A DNA stretch of 64,000 nucleotides from Roseiarcus sp963782255 (GTDB taxonomy: Bacteria; Pseudomonadota; Alphaproteobacteria; Rhizobiales; Beijerinckiaceae). Of the stretch, positions 1 through 7,955 are shown in pieces. The DNA is taken from the NCBI GenBank assembly GCA_963782255.1, contig CAWAIS010000001.1:4340001-4404000 (forward strand). Direction: 5' to 3'. Both the position numbers and the translations under genes were made by a program. Under the pieces are notes generated by a model. The model did not search any database. It was not told the DNA's origin and saw only the letters and a list, made by a program, of their open reading frames with translations. Every line of letters starts with the position of its first letter. The first letter of the stretch is position 1.

Positions 1-392
1 GCGAGCACGGCCCCCGCCGCCGCCTGGCCGAAAAGTCCCGCTTTCGGCAGCCGCTCGCTGAGGACGTCGGCCGTTTTGCCCGCAAAGCCGAGACGCCGCT
101 CGAGCGTGTCGCCGATCGCGGGAAAGATGAGCGCCGCCCCGATCGCCACCATGATTGCCGCCGAGGCCCATCGCACGACGTCTGAATCGCCGAACTCGAC
201 GCCGAAGGACGCCAGAACCCCTCCGACCAGCCCGAAGGTGAGCGCGAGGCCCAGCGCAAGCGCGAGCGGCCCGCGCGGGTCTTTGGCGCGCGCGCTCGCG
301 ACCACGATCGGCGCAAGTGGCAGCACGCAGGGGCTAAGGATCGTCATGATTCCCGCGGCAAAGGCGAGCGGCAATGCGACAAGCGCGTTCAC
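1..392 (-). CDS. CcdA/DsbD-type cytochrome c biogenesis membrane protein, partial
   Basis: The minus strand reads from a GTG start at 392 off the left edge of the window (about 130 residues visible). The N-terminus is strongly hydrophobic and holds the motif SPCVLPLAP near residues 20-28, the hallmark of the CcdA/DsbD transmembrane family that moves reducing equivalents from cytoplasmic thioredoxin to periplasmic thiol proteins. The start overlaps the stop of the thioredoxin gene by 4 bp (GTGA), so the two are translationally coupled and probably work together in periplasmic disulfide reduction or cytochrome c maturation. The C-terminal half is outside the window, so DsbD-like extra domains cannot be excluded. 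Confidence 0.75.
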   Translation of the reverse strand, partial: MNALVALPLAFAAGIMTILSPCVLPLAPIVVASARAKDPRGPLALALGLALTFGLVGGVLASFGVEFGDSDVVRWASAAIMVAIGAALIFPAIGDTLERRLGFAGKTADVLSERLPKAGLFGQAAAGAVL

Positions 393-778
393 ATCGCCGC
401 CTTGAGCACCTTGACGACCGAATCCTCGGTCGTGCCCCAGGACATGCGCGCGACCTCCTTGCCGTCCTTGTAGGCGATCAGAGTCGAGCGCGGACAGTTG
501 AGCTTCGCCACGACATCCTTCTGGTGATCGTAATCGACCCGGAAGAAGTCGATGCCGTTATACGCCGGGTCGTGCTTCAAGGAATCGAGGATCGACGCCT
601 GCGCGTGGCATTGGAGACACCACGGCGCATAAACATGGATCACGAACGGCTTGCCGGAAGCGATCGCCTTGTCGACGGCGGCGGCGCTATAGGGGCTGAA
701 CTCAAAAGCGTGCGCCGGAAGCGCCAGCGCAATGGGCCCGAGGCTCATCAGCATCAGAAACGATCTGCGGCTCGTCAT
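389..778 (-). CDS. Thioredoxin-fold protein, exported
   Basis: A protein of 129 residues. The start at 778 was chosen over an upstream in-frame ATG because AGGAGG lies 7 bp ahead of it and because it opens with MTSRRSFLMLMSLGPIALAL, a signal peptide with a twin-arginine-like RR pair ending near AHA. The mature part is a thioredoxin fold with the active site WCLQC (Cys-Leu-Gln-Cys). Members of this family reduce or relay disulfides in the periplasm. Its overlap with the CcdA-like gene suggests that gene is its electron donor. The CLQC dipeptide is not the CGPC of cytoplasmic thioredoxin, which fits a specialised periplasmic role. Confidence 0.8.
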   Translation of the reverse strand: MTSRRSFLMLMSLGPIALALPAHAFEFSPYSAAAVDKAIASGKPFVIHVYAPWCLQCHAQASILDSLKHDPAYNGIDFFRVDYDHQKDVVAKLNCPRSTLIAYKDGKEVARMSWGTTEDSVVKVLKAAM

Positions 779-1258
779 CTCTCGCCTCCTGATTTCATCG
801 GCCACGCGCCTTACGGACGCGGGACCCGCGCGTGGGATCATGGCGCCGGGCCTCAGCGCCCTCAAGTTCGCGCGCCAGCGCATCCGCGTTACATCCCGGC
901 CAAGGCTATTTCGCCGGCCGGAAGCCCCGTGCCGGGCGCTCGCGCCGTTCCGCCCGAGGACGGCGCCCAGAGCTTCGTTGTTAAAGGACGAAGATGGGTC
1001 GGCCCACAACGGGCCCAGCCGCACAAGAACTCGCGGTCCTTGAAGCGAGACGGTTTACAGGTGAACGCTCATCAGAACTTGACACCAGGACAGCCAAGTG
1101 TTACCGAAACGGCGCTTAAACTGGCGCGGCATCAAGAATTTTCATGCTCATCAGCGTCAGAGAGCGTTTTCAGCTCACCCGTAAGCATCATTCAGCTTAA
1201 AAGCAAGCATCGTTCAGCTCAATAAGCAGTTAATCAACTCATTTGACAGGAGGACAAG
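779..1258. other. Intergenic region with short direct repeats
   Basis: No convincing gene in 480 bp. At 1184-1221 an imperfect direct repeat occurs twice in tandem (AGCATCATTCAGCTTA and AGCATCGTTCAGCTCA) about 60 bp ahead of the 1259 gene. It could be a regulator-binding array or promoter-proximal repeat; nothing further can be said from sequence alone. Confidence 0.4.
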
Positions 1259-2515
1259 ATGTCCAACGCTACCCATGCAAGTTCAGAGCATATTGGTTCC
1301 CGCTGGGATCTCACCACGAAAGCTCCGCCAGGCAGTGAGCTCCTCTCCCGCGAGCCAAAAGGCCGCTTGATACCTTCGGATCGATACGCTCCGGAGAATG
1401 TTCTCGAAGGTCTGGGCATGCTGCATGAGCTCGCCGGGACCTGGTATGGGGAAGGTTTCAACCTCATCGCCCGGCCGGCGTTTCATTACAAAGAAAATCT
1501 CTATCTCCAGCTCAACCGGACGCGCGAGACGCTGAAGTTCGATCCCATCGGCTCCCCGATCCCCAATCGAGGTTTTGGGCAGCAAGACATCGACCTTTAC
1601 GGCCTCACCTACCTGCAAAAGATCAGCGATCTCGCGACCGGCAGCGCGCTGCACATCGAGCCGGGGATATGGGTCCGACAACCCAACACCAAGTCTCCGC
1701 CGGATACCGCGCCGCCTCCCGGAGAGCTGGTGGCGCGAATGGGCTCGATTCCGCACGGCAACGCGATTCTTGCGTGCGGCTTCGCCGAGCCGTTTTCCGG
1801 GCCGCCGACCATCGCCGCCCCCGGCGCGCCGCCGCACGGATCGCGCTTCTACTCGTTCAACAGCACGCCGATCGGCGCGCCGCCCACCGTGCCCGCCGGC
1901 TCGCCGCCGGTTTTCAGCGCGGCGGGCTCCTCCGAAAAAGCAACGGCCGCGGCCAACCCAGGCTTTCCGGTGTTCAACGAATACGATCTGAGCGTTCCCG
2001 ATGCGCCGACCAATCCGCGCACGCCGCTGGACACGAGCGATCCTCCGCTGACGGTCTCCGGCATCACGCAGGCGATGGTGAACGATCCGATCATCGTCCT
2101 GCAGGACATCGTCAAAGATCAGGTCGCGCACGGCTACACGTTCGAAGGGACCGTGCTCAACATCTGCACGGAAGTCGAAGTCGACTTCTTCAAGAACCAG
2201 AACAGCATTGTCACCGGACCCACGCTGCCGGTGAATTTTCCGCAATTCGACGGCGGGGCGGAAAACATATTGTTTCTGTTCGAGAACCGCCCTCCCGCGA
2301 CGCCGACCGGAAATGCGGAAACGGCGGTCATCTACGCCACGTTCTGGATCGAGCGCGTGAAGCATCACCATCACGGACACTCGTTCATGCAACTGCAATA
2401 CGCGCAGATGGTGACGCTGAATTTCCCCGTCTTCACCCTCCTGGCGGAGGGAACGCTCGTAAATCTGGGCTGGCCGCACATTACCGTCGGCACGCTGCGG
2501 AAGGGCTTCGGCTGA
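1259..2515 (+). CDS. Conserved hypothetical protein, possible heme-binding (lipocalin/nitrobindin-like)
   Basis: A protein of 418 residues with a strong ribosome site (AGGAGG, 5 bp before ATG). There is no signal peptide. Residues 59-90 contain a GTWYGEGFN motif resembling the opening GTW-G-G strand of lipocalin/nitrobindin-type beta barrels, followed by phrases (LHIEPGIWV, MGSIPHGNAIL, TFWIERV, LQLQYAQ) that I recall from a family of bacterial and fungal proteins often annotated as heme-binding. The middle (about 150-260) is Pro/Ala-rich. A natural cluster KHHHHGHSF near residue 366-374 could bind metal. The name is from memory of the family; no catalytic residue can be assigned. A terminator follows, so it is probably monocistronic. 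Confidence 0.55.
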   Translation: MSNATHASSEHIGSRWDLTTKAPPGSELLSREPKGRLIPSDRYAPENVLEGLGMLHELAGTWYGEGFNLIARPAFHYKENLYLQLNRTRETLKFDPIGSPIPNRGFGQQDIDLYGLTYLQKISDLATGSALHIEPGIWVRQPNTKSPPDTAPPPGELVARMGSIPHGNAILACGFAEPFSGPPTIAAPGAPPHGSRFYSFNSTPIGAPPTVPAGSPPVFSAAGSSEKATAAANPGFPVFNEYDLSVPDAPTNPRTPLDTSDPPLTVSGITQAMVNDPIIVLQDIVKDQVAHGYTFEGTVLNICTEVEVDFFKNQNSIVTGPTLPVNFPQFDGGAENILFLFENRPPATPTGNAETAVIYATFWIERVKHHHHGHSFMQLQYAQMVTLNFPVFTLLAEGTLVNLGWPHITVGTLRKGFG

Positions 2516-2529
2516 CCGACTGAAAACGA

Positions 2530-2560
2530 CGAGGGCCCCTTAAACGGGGCCCTCGCTTCT
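2530..2560 (+). terminator. Intrinsic terminator after the 1259 gene
   Basis: A perfect 10-bp GC-rich inverted repeat (CGAGGGCCCC / GGGGCCCTCG) with a 6-nt loop is followed by CTTCTT. It lies between two convergent genes and may serve both. Confidence 0.8.
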
Positions 2561-2602
2561 TGCTCACTGCGGCGACGCGTTCCTTTAAGTTGGGGCGCGG
2601 CG

Positions 2603-3157
2603 TCAGCCGCCCTTCACCTCGATCTTCTTGACCGGCTTCTGCGCCTCTTCGGTCTTAGGCAGCGTCACGGTGAGGACGCCGTTCTTGAAGCTCGCCTCGA
2701 TCTTGTCGGCATCGACCGTTTCAGGCACGCGCAGCGCGCGCTCGAACGAGCCGAAGCGGCGCTCCTTCAGGTGAAAGTCCTTGTCCTTTTGCTCCTTGTC
2801 CTCGGTTTTCTCGCCCCTGATCGTGAGCACGTCGTTCGACACTTTGACCTCGATGCTCTTCTCATCGAGGCCAGGCATCTCGGCGGTCAGCTCGAACGCC
2901 TTCTCGTGCTCGACGAAATCGATCGCCGGCACGGCGACCCAGGATTCCGGCTGCCAGAACGGCTCGACGTCGAACGCCGGCCGACGGAACGGCAACCTGA
3001 ACGGGGTCATCGAGAAGTCCTCGAACAACCGGTCGACCTCGCGGCGAAGATTCTCGAACGGGCGCCACGGCTGCATGGTCGACGGCACCGAGGTCTTGGC
3101 TTCCGTGGTGACAGGAACTTTCGTCTCGGGTTTGGACATTGTCTCGGGTTTGGCCAT
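2603..3157 (-). CDS. Small heat-shock protein Hsp20 (184 aa)
   Basis: An ATP-independent holdase chaperone of the alpha-crystallin family. The start at 3157 (MAKPETMSKPE) has GGAGG 6 bp upstream; an in-frame ATG 12 codons further up lacks this. The Lys/Thr-rich N-tail carries a short repeat (KPETMSKPETK). The alpha-crystallin domain covers about residues 70-175 and ends with the conserved GVLTVTLPK motif (A-x-x-n-GVL). Length is typical of the class C Hsp20 proteins of proteobacteria. It is divergently oriented from two more hsp20 genes across a 430-bp region that holds a CIRCE operator. A 7-bp stem hairpin lies in its 5' leader. Confidence 0.9.
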   Translation of the reverse strand: MAKPETMSKPETKVPVTTEAKTSVPSTMQPWRPFENLRREVDRLFEDFSMTPFRLPFRRPAFDVEPFWQPESWVAVPAIDFVEHEKAFELTAEMPGLDEKSIEVKVSNDVLTIRGEKTEDKEQKDKDFHLKERRFGSFERALRVPETVDADKIEASFKNGVLTVTLPKTEEAQKPVKKIEVKGG

Positions 3158-3189
3158 GGAATCCTCCAATCCGGGCTGTCTCTTGACTT

Positions 3190-3210
3190 GCACAGCTTAG
3201 TCGGCTGTGC
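3190..3210 (-). promoter_or_regulatory. Hairpin in the leader of the minus-strand hsp20
   Basis: A perfect 7-bp inverted repeat (GCACAGC / GCTGTGC, 7-nt loop) lies 33-53 bp upstream of the hsp20 start. It could be an operator or part of an RNA thermometer; it does not visibly sequester the GGAGG, so a ROSE-type mechanism is not supported. Confidence 0.35.
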
Positions 3211-3462
3211 GCCCTCCGCATTGACATGACTCAATCGAAGCCGGCGCAAGGCGCAGTATCATTTAATTTTGACGATTGTTGCGGGGATGGCGGCGCCGCC
3301 CCCCGCACAAGGCGCACCCTCACAAAAAAGAACGTCGCTTGAACGAGATCACCCGACCGCTCCGGCCCGGTGCGAACCATGAGTTGGGCGGGCGATGCGC
3401 GCCTTTCACGGGCAGGCCCGAGCCGCAAGGCCGACGGCCTGCGGCGCCTCGCCGCACTGCCT

Positions 3463-3490
3463 CTTGACGCCGGTGAACATCTTTCCCACG
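3463..3490 (+). promoter_or_regulatory. Candidate heat-shock promoter for the plus-strand hsp20 genes
   Basis: CTTGAC at 3463-3468 is followed 16 bp later by CCCACG at 3485-3490. This approximates the CTTGAA / CCCAT pattern of sigma-32 promoters and places the transcription start just inside the CIRCE repeat, as is usual for HrcA-controlled promoters. Prediction by eye only. Confidence 0.35.
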
Positions 3491-3492
3491 TC

Positions 3493-3523
3493 AGTTGGCA
3501 GTCTAAGGCAGAGAGTGCCAACT
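3493..3523 (+). promoter_or_regulatory. CIRCE operator (HrcA binding site)
   Basis: TTGGCAGTC at 3495-3503, a 9-bp spacer and GAGTGCCAA at 3513-3521 match the CIRCE consensus TTAGCACTC-N9-GAGTGCTAA in architecture and spacing, with one arm mismatch; the arms extend by two further paired bases. It lies 65 bp before the hsp20 start at 3588. HrcA repression of this hsp20 pair is inferred. Confidence 0.75.
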
Positions 3524-3587
3524 CGCTCTTCGGGCGCAGCCACGAGGCGGGGCAGGCGTTCTTCGCCAAAGGACGAGCAAGGAGGAA

Positions 3588-4013
3588 ATGATGGCTGTGT
3601 TTTCCGATCCTTTCGACGCGCTGTCGAATTTCCAGCAGGCCCTAGACGCCTTCCGGGCAAGCAGCTGGCTGGACGCGGGACCGAGCGGCGGCGGCGCCTA
3701 TCCGCCTTTGAACGTGTTTCGCAAGGGGGATGACTTCATCGTCATCGCCGAGCTTCCGGGCGTGAAAAAGTCAGACCTCGACGTGCAGGTGAAGGGCCGC
3801 ACGCTGAGGCTCGCCGGCGTCAAGTCGGTCAGCTTCCCGGAGAAGTCGGCGGTGCACCGGCGCGAGCGGCTCGGCGGCCGGTTCGACCGCGCGGTGACGA
3901 TGCCGGTCGAGATCGACCCGAACGGCGTCAAGGCCGATTACCGCGACGGGATTCTCGCGCTCTTCCTGCCGCCCGCCGAAAGCGAAAAGCCGAAGACGAT
4001 CAAGATCGGATGA
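3588..4013 (+). CDS. Small heat-shock protein Hsp20 (141 aa)
   Basis: An alpha-crystallin domain chaperone. AAGGAGG lies 6 bp upstream of a double ATG (3588 and 3591); either could start. The N-terminal arm (residues 1-35) is short and Gly/Ser-rich; the alpha-crystallin domain spans about 38-135 with the typical ELPGVKKSDLDVQV strand and the GILALFLPP motif in the GVL position. It begins the operon controlled by the CIRCE site and is followed 9 bp later by another hsp20 gene. It is quite divergent from the Hsp20 encoded at 2603-3157, indicating separate paralogues and not a recent duplication. Confidence 0.9.
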   Translation: MMAVFSDPFDALSNFQQALDAFRASSWLDAGPSGGGAYPPLNVFRKGDDFIVIAELPGVKKSDLDVQVKGRTLRLAGVKSVSFPEKSAVHRRERLGGRFDRAVTMPVEIDPNGVKADYRDGILALFLPPAESEKPKTIKIG

Positions 4014-4022
4014 GGAACGCGG

Positions 4023-4469
4023 ATGAACAAGCAACCCCAGGCTAAGCAATCGAAAGAGAAGGGAACGACCATGGCCGAAGGAAAGGAAATGGCGGTTCGC
4101 GAGAAGAAGGAGGTCGCCGGCAAGGAGGAGAAGACGGTCCAGGGCCGATACTTCGTTCCCTACGCCGACATCTACGAGACGGACGAGGCGCTTGCGGTCG
4201 TGATGGAGATGCCGGGCGTCGAGAAGAAGGACCTCGACGTGGGGCTCGAGAACGACGTCCTGCGCGTGGACGGCAGAATCGACTTCTCGAAGTACAAGGA
4301 CATGGAGCCGGTCTACGCCGAGTACAACATCGGCCACTATGCGCGGTCGTTCGCGCTCTCGAGCCAGATCGACCAGGAGAAGATCGCCGCAAACCTCGAA
4401 GATGGCGTGCTGACGCTGGCGCTTCCGAAGGCGAAACACGCTCAGCCGCGGAAAATCGCGATCGCGTGA
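4023..4469 (+). CDS. Small heat-shock protein Hsp20 (148 aa)
   Basis: Third alpha-crystallin protein of the block. The first 40 residues are very rich in Lys and Glu (KEKGTTMAEGKEMAVREKKE), then comes the alpha-crystallin domain (about 42-140) with VVMEMPGVEKKDLDVGLEND and the terminal GVLTLALPK motif. It lies 9 bp downstream of the previous hsp20 gene, so the two are cotranscribed under CIRCE control. An internal ATG at codon 17 is an alternative start. It probably mixes with its neighbours in hetero-oligomers, as seen in other multi-Hsp20 rhizobia (inference). Confidence 0.88.
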   Translation: MNKQPQAKQSKEKGTTMAEGKEMAVREKKEVAGKEEKTVQGRYFVPYADIYETDEALAVVMEMPGVEKKDLDVGLENDVLRVDGRIDFSKYKDMEPVYAEYNIGHYARSFALSSQIDQEKIAANLEDGVLTLALPKAKHAQPRKIAIA

Positions 4470-4533
4470 GGCGAGGCCATTGGCCTCGCGCCCGAGCGCG
4501 GGGCCCTTGCGGTCCAAGGCGTGTCGCGAGTGG

Positions 4534-5061
4534 CTAAGAAGCCGCGCGTATCCAGTGCGCGACCAGAGGCCAAGTTTCACGCAGAGTGCGCGTTCCCATG
4601 AAGAGTCCGATGCGGCCGCCGGGGACCAGCCGCTTCTCGATCTTGTCCTTCGGCGTTCCAACCAGCTCTTGCGCAGCGAACACCTGTTCCTTGGTGGTGA
4701 TGTCGTCGGCTTCGCCTGCGATCATGAAGATCGGGCACTTCACGTACTTGAGATTCAGGCGCCGGCCGAGGCCGACGAATTCGCCCTTGGCGAACCTGCT
4801 TTCCTTGAAGAGCTGCCGGATCGCCCGGAGATACCGTCGCCCCGGCAGGTCCAGCGGATTCTCGTACCAGCTCGCAAACGTCTCGCGCTTGGCGACATAG
4901 GCCGCGTCGTCGATGTGCTCGTAGAGATCGAGGTACTCCTCGACGTAATGTTGCTCCGGATGCATGTTCTTCCAGCCCTGCAACATGAACTTGCCCTTCA
5001 TCAGGCCGCCGCCGAGCGCGACCAGCTCCTCGTAGAAGGACAACGGATAGTGGTTGACCAT
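4534..5061 (-). pseudogene. PHA synthase-like alpha/beta hydrolase, N-terminally truncated and decayed
   Basis: The 175-residue reading frame matches the C-terminal half of PHA synthase/depolymerase-like alpha/beta hydrolases (GGGLMKGKFMLQGWKNMHP, VKCPIFMIAGEADDIT). The nucleophile elbow (G-x-S/C-x-G) is missing because the N-terminal half is absent, and the region where family members have GHIGLFMG reads GGRIGLFMG, so the catalytic His is replaced by Arg. Upstream, the ftsH stop overlaps an ATG (4 bp) that opens a different frame (MIPGFGFSLYRIS), suggesting the original start survives but a frameshift and internal deletion separate it from the C-terminal part. Close linkage of this hydrolase type with hsp20 and ftsH fits a stress-resistance gene set. 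Non-functional as a hydrolase (inference). Confidence 0.65.
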
Positions 5062-5157
5062 GCGTTTGATCGGCCCGTCGCCTCGTGAAGGTGATGGCGA
5101 TCAAGAGCGGGATGATCCAGGTCGAAATCCGATAGAGCGAAAAGCCGAAACCGGGAA

Positions 5158-7029
5158 TCATTGCGCGGCGCTCGGCCGAGTCGCGTCCGAGCGAGGAAGG
5201 GAGGGCGCCGTCCGCAATTCCTCGCGAATCTGCTTCAACGCGTTTTCGTCGAGCGTTTCGCGCTCGATGAGAAGTTTGGCGCCGCGCTCGAGCGTGGCCT
5301 CGTGCGCCTTGAGGATCCCGACCGTTCGCTCGAACGCGCCGTCGACGATTTCCTGAACCGCCGTGTCGATCGCCCGCGCCGTTTCGTCGCTGTAGCGCCT
5401 CTCGTGCAGCCCCGCGAGACCGGCCGGACCGGGGAGGAACGGCGATGGCGCGGTCTCGTAAGAGACGGGTCCCAGCGACGGCTCCATGCCGAAACGCGTG
5501 ACCATGTCGCGCGCGATGTCGGTCACCTTGGCGAGGTCGTCCGCCGCTCCGGTCGAGAGTTGGTGAAAGACCACCCATTCGGCGGCGCGTCCGCCGAGGA
5601 GGACCGCCATCTTGTCGAGCAGTTCCTCGCGCGTGATGACGTATCGATCCTCGCTCGGGCGCTGGATCGTATAGCCGAGCGCGCCGACGCCGCGCGGAAT
5701 GATCGAAATCTTGTGCACCGGATCGGCGTTCGGCAGCGACATCGCCACCAGCGCATGGCCCATTTCGTGATAGGCGACGACCCGCCGCTCCTTCGGGCTC
5801 AGCACGCGCTTCTTCTTCTCGAGGCCCGCGATCATGCGCTCGACGCCCTCGGTGAAATCGTCCATCGAGATTTCCCTGGCGCCGCGCCGGGTCGCGACCA
5901 GCGCCGCCTCGTTGACGAGATTGGCGAGGTCGGCGCCGGTGAAGCCTGGCGTCAGAGCCGCGATTTTCTCCGCCGAGACGTCGGCGGCGAGCTTATGGGC
6001 CTTGAGGTAAAGATTGATGATGTCGATGCGCCCACTCCTGTCGGGCCGGTCGACCAGCACCTGGCGGTCGAAACGTCCAGCGCGCAGCAACGCCGGATCG
6101 AGGATTTCGGGCCTGTTGGTCGCCGCGAGCAGCACCAGGCCGCTGCGCGAATCGAAGCCGTCCATCTCGACGAGCAGCTGGTTCAGCGTCTGCTCCTTCT
6201 CGTCGTGCCCCATGTACGGGTAAGCGCCGCGGGCGCGCCCCATGGCGTCGAGCTCGTCGATGAAGATGATCGCCGGCGCCTTCTCGCGCGCTTGCACGAA
6301 GAGGTCGCGCACCCGCGCCGCGCCGACGCCTACGAACATCTCGACGAATTCGGACCCGTTGATCGAGAAGAACGGCACGCCGGCTTCGCCTGCGACGGCG
6401 CGCGCGAGCAGCGTCTTGCCGGTGCCCGGCGGGCCGATCAGCAGCACCCCCTTGGGCATCCGGGCGCCGAGCCGGCCGTATTCGGCGGGATGCTTGAGAA
6501 AGTCGACGATCTCCTTGAGCTCAGCCTTGGCTTCGTCCTCGCCCGCCACGTCGTTGAATGTCGTCTTGGTGTCGGTCTCGACATAGACCTTCGCCTTGCT
6601 GCGGCCGATCGCCATCAGCCCGCCCGCTCCCCCCGCCCCTCCCGCGATGCGCCGAAACAGGAAGTAATAGACGCCGACGAAAAACAGCATCGGAAGGATC
6701 CACGACAGCAGGTCGGCCAGAAACGTGTTCGGGATCTCGCCGCTGAACTTCACATGATTCTTCTCGAGCAATTCCGCGAGCTGAGGCGAGACCCGGGTCG
6801 TCTCGAACTCCTTTACGCCGTATTTCTGCGCTTCCTTCCATTCGCCCTGGATACGGTCGCCGGAGACGCGGACATCGGCGATCTTCCCGCTGTTGAGATC
6901 GGTGAGAAACTCGCTGTAGGGAATTGTGACGATCTTTTCCTGGCCCGCGCTCCACAGTTGCGCGAAGAAGATCACGCCCATCACGGCGATGAGGATGTAC
7001 CAGAGATGCCATTGTTGTCGCTTGTTCAT
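5158..7029 (-). CDS. ftsH: ATP-dependent zinc metalloprotease FtsH
   Basis: Membrane-anchored AAA+ protease of 623 residues. The start at 7029 (MNKRQQWHLWYIL) puts the first membrane helix right at the N-terminus; an in-frame ATG 18 codons upstream would add a polar tail not typical of the family. Two transmembrane segments (about 9-26 and 106-125) flank the periplasmic domain. The AAA module has Walker A GPPGTGKT (about 198-205), Walker B FIDELDAMG and the second-region-of-homology arginines; the protease domain has the zinc motif HEMGH (about 419-423). It degrades membrane and short-lived cytosolic proteins. Its position next to three hsp20 genes suggests an accessory heat-shock FtsH paralogue and not necessarily the sole genomic copy. 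Confidence 0.93.
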   Translation of the reverse strand: MNKRQQWHLWYILIAVMGVIFFAQLWSAGQEKIVTIPYSEFLTDLNSGKIADVRVSGDRIQGEWKEAQKYGVKEFETTRVSPQLAELLEKNHVKFSGEIPNTFLADLLSWILPMLFFVGVYYFLFRRIAGGAGGAGGLMAIGRSKAKVYVETDTKTTFNDVAGEDEAKAELKEIVDFLKHPAEYGRLGARMPKGVLLIGPPGTGKTLLARAVAGEAGVPFFSINGSEFVEMFVGVGAARVRDLFVQAREKAPAIIFIDELDAMGRARGAYPYMGHDEKEQTLNQLLVEMDGFDSRSGLVLLAATNRPEILDPALLRAGRFDRQVLVDRPDRSGRIDIINLYLKAHKLAADVSAEKIAALTPGFTGADLANLVNEAALVATRRGAREISMDDFTEGVERMIAGLEKKKRVLSPKERRVVAYHEMGHALVAMSLPNADPVHKISIIPRGVGALGYTIQRPSEDRYVITREELLDKMAVLLGGRAAEWVVFHQLSTGAADDLAKVTDIARDMVTRFGMEPSLGPVSYETAPSPFLPGPAGLAGLHERRYSDETARAIDTAVQEIVDGAFERTVGILKAHEATLERGAKLLIERETLDENALKQIREELRTAPSLPRSDATRPSAAQ

Positions 7030-7162
7030 CGGCGGCTCCGCGCGGCGGATGAACGAGGCGCTCGCGCAAATCGTTCCGCCCATCGCCTCCTATTCGGAGG
7101 TTGGCGCCGATGCGAACTCATATTACAGGGGTGCGTCATTCCGTGAGATGCGGTGAGGAAAG

Positions 7163-7792
7163 ATGCCCGACGCCGAACGCCTGCTCGTCCTGCTCCGCCA
7201 CGGCCAGAGCGAATGGAACCTGAAGAACCTGTTCACGGGCTGGCGCGACGTGGACTTGAGCCCGCTCGGCGTCGAAGAGGCGAAGGAAGCCGGCCGGCGG
7301 CTCAAGGCGCACGGCATCGTCTTTGACGTCACGTTCACGTCCGCCCTGATCCGGGCCCAGCGCACGCTTGATCTGACCCTGGCCGAGATGGGGCAGACGG
7401 GTCTGCCCGAAAGCCGCGACCAGGCCCTCAACGAACGCCATTACGGCGACTTGTGCGGCCTGAACAAGGACGACGCGCGCAAGAAGTGGGGGGAGGAGCA
7501 GGTCCACGCGTGGCGGCGAAGCTATGACGTTCAGCCGCCGGGAGGCGAGAGCCTCAAGGATACGGTTGCACGGGCGCTCCCCTATTATTGCCAGTATATC
7601 CTGCCGGAGGTCCTGAGGGGCAAACGGGTGCTCCTCTCCGCGCACGGCAACAGCTTGCGCGCGCTGGTCATGGTTCTCGACCGGCTGACGCCTGAGACCA
7701 TTCCATCCATGGAGATCGCGACCGGCGTGCCGCTCATCTACCTTCTCAACCCGGACTCGACCGTCGCCTCAAAAAAGGTTTTGGCCGCGTAG
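7163..7792 (+). CDS. gpmA: 2,3-bisphosphoglycerate-dependent phosphoglycerate mutase
   Basis: Catalyses 3-phosphoglycerate to 2-phosphoglycerate interconversion in glycolysis and gluconeogenesis. The 209-residue protein opens with the phosphohistidine signature LRHGQSEWN (His about 13), has NERHYGDLCG and the second catalytic His in SAHGNSLRAL (about 160). Length is at the short end for the dPGM family (usually 206-250), as in other alphaproteobacteria. It is transcribed divergently from ftsH and has no operon partner; a REP-like palindromic block follows it. Confidence 0.93.
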   Translation: MPDAERLLVLLRHGQSEWNLKNLFTGWRDVDLSPLGVEEAKEAGRRLKAHGIVFDVTFTSALIRAQRTLDLTLAEMGQTGLPESRDQALNERHYGDLCGLNKDDARKKWGEEQVHAWRRSYDVQPPGGESLKDTVARALPYYCQYILPEVLRGKRVLLSAHGNSLRALVMVLDRLTPETIPSMEIATGVPLIYLLNPDSTVASKKVLAA

Positions 7793-7796
7793 CGGC

Positions 7797-7955
7797 CCTC
7801 ACCCCGGCCCTCTCCCGGCGGGAGAGGGGGCGAATCCCTTCTCCCGTTTGCGGGAGAAGGTGGCGCGAAGCGCCGGATGAGGGGGTGGCGCCATAGGGCG
7901 TTCGGAAGAACGCCCGTCTTGCGACGGGCTATGGCGCCGGATGAGGGGGGCAGCT
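7797..7955. repeat. REP-like palindromic repeat block
   Basis: Between gpmA and a convergent SDR gene lie three nested hairpins: CCCTCTCCC/GGGAGAGGG (about 7808-7828), CTTCTCCCG/CGGGAGAAG (7839-7860) and a compound structure whose outer arms are GGCGCCATAG/CTATGGCGCC (7887-7937) enclosing GGCGTTC/GAACGCC and CCCGTC/GACGGG. The phrase GCCGGATGAGGGGG occurs twice, bracketing the compound structure. This resembles the mobile palindromic elements scattered between genes in rhizobial genomes; it may also end transcription. Confidence 0.7.

Noticed and set aside
3524..3587. ROSE RNA thermometer before hsp20
   Set aside because: No anti-Shine-Dalgarno stretch pairing with the GGAGG was seen in the leader; the CIRCE site explains control better.
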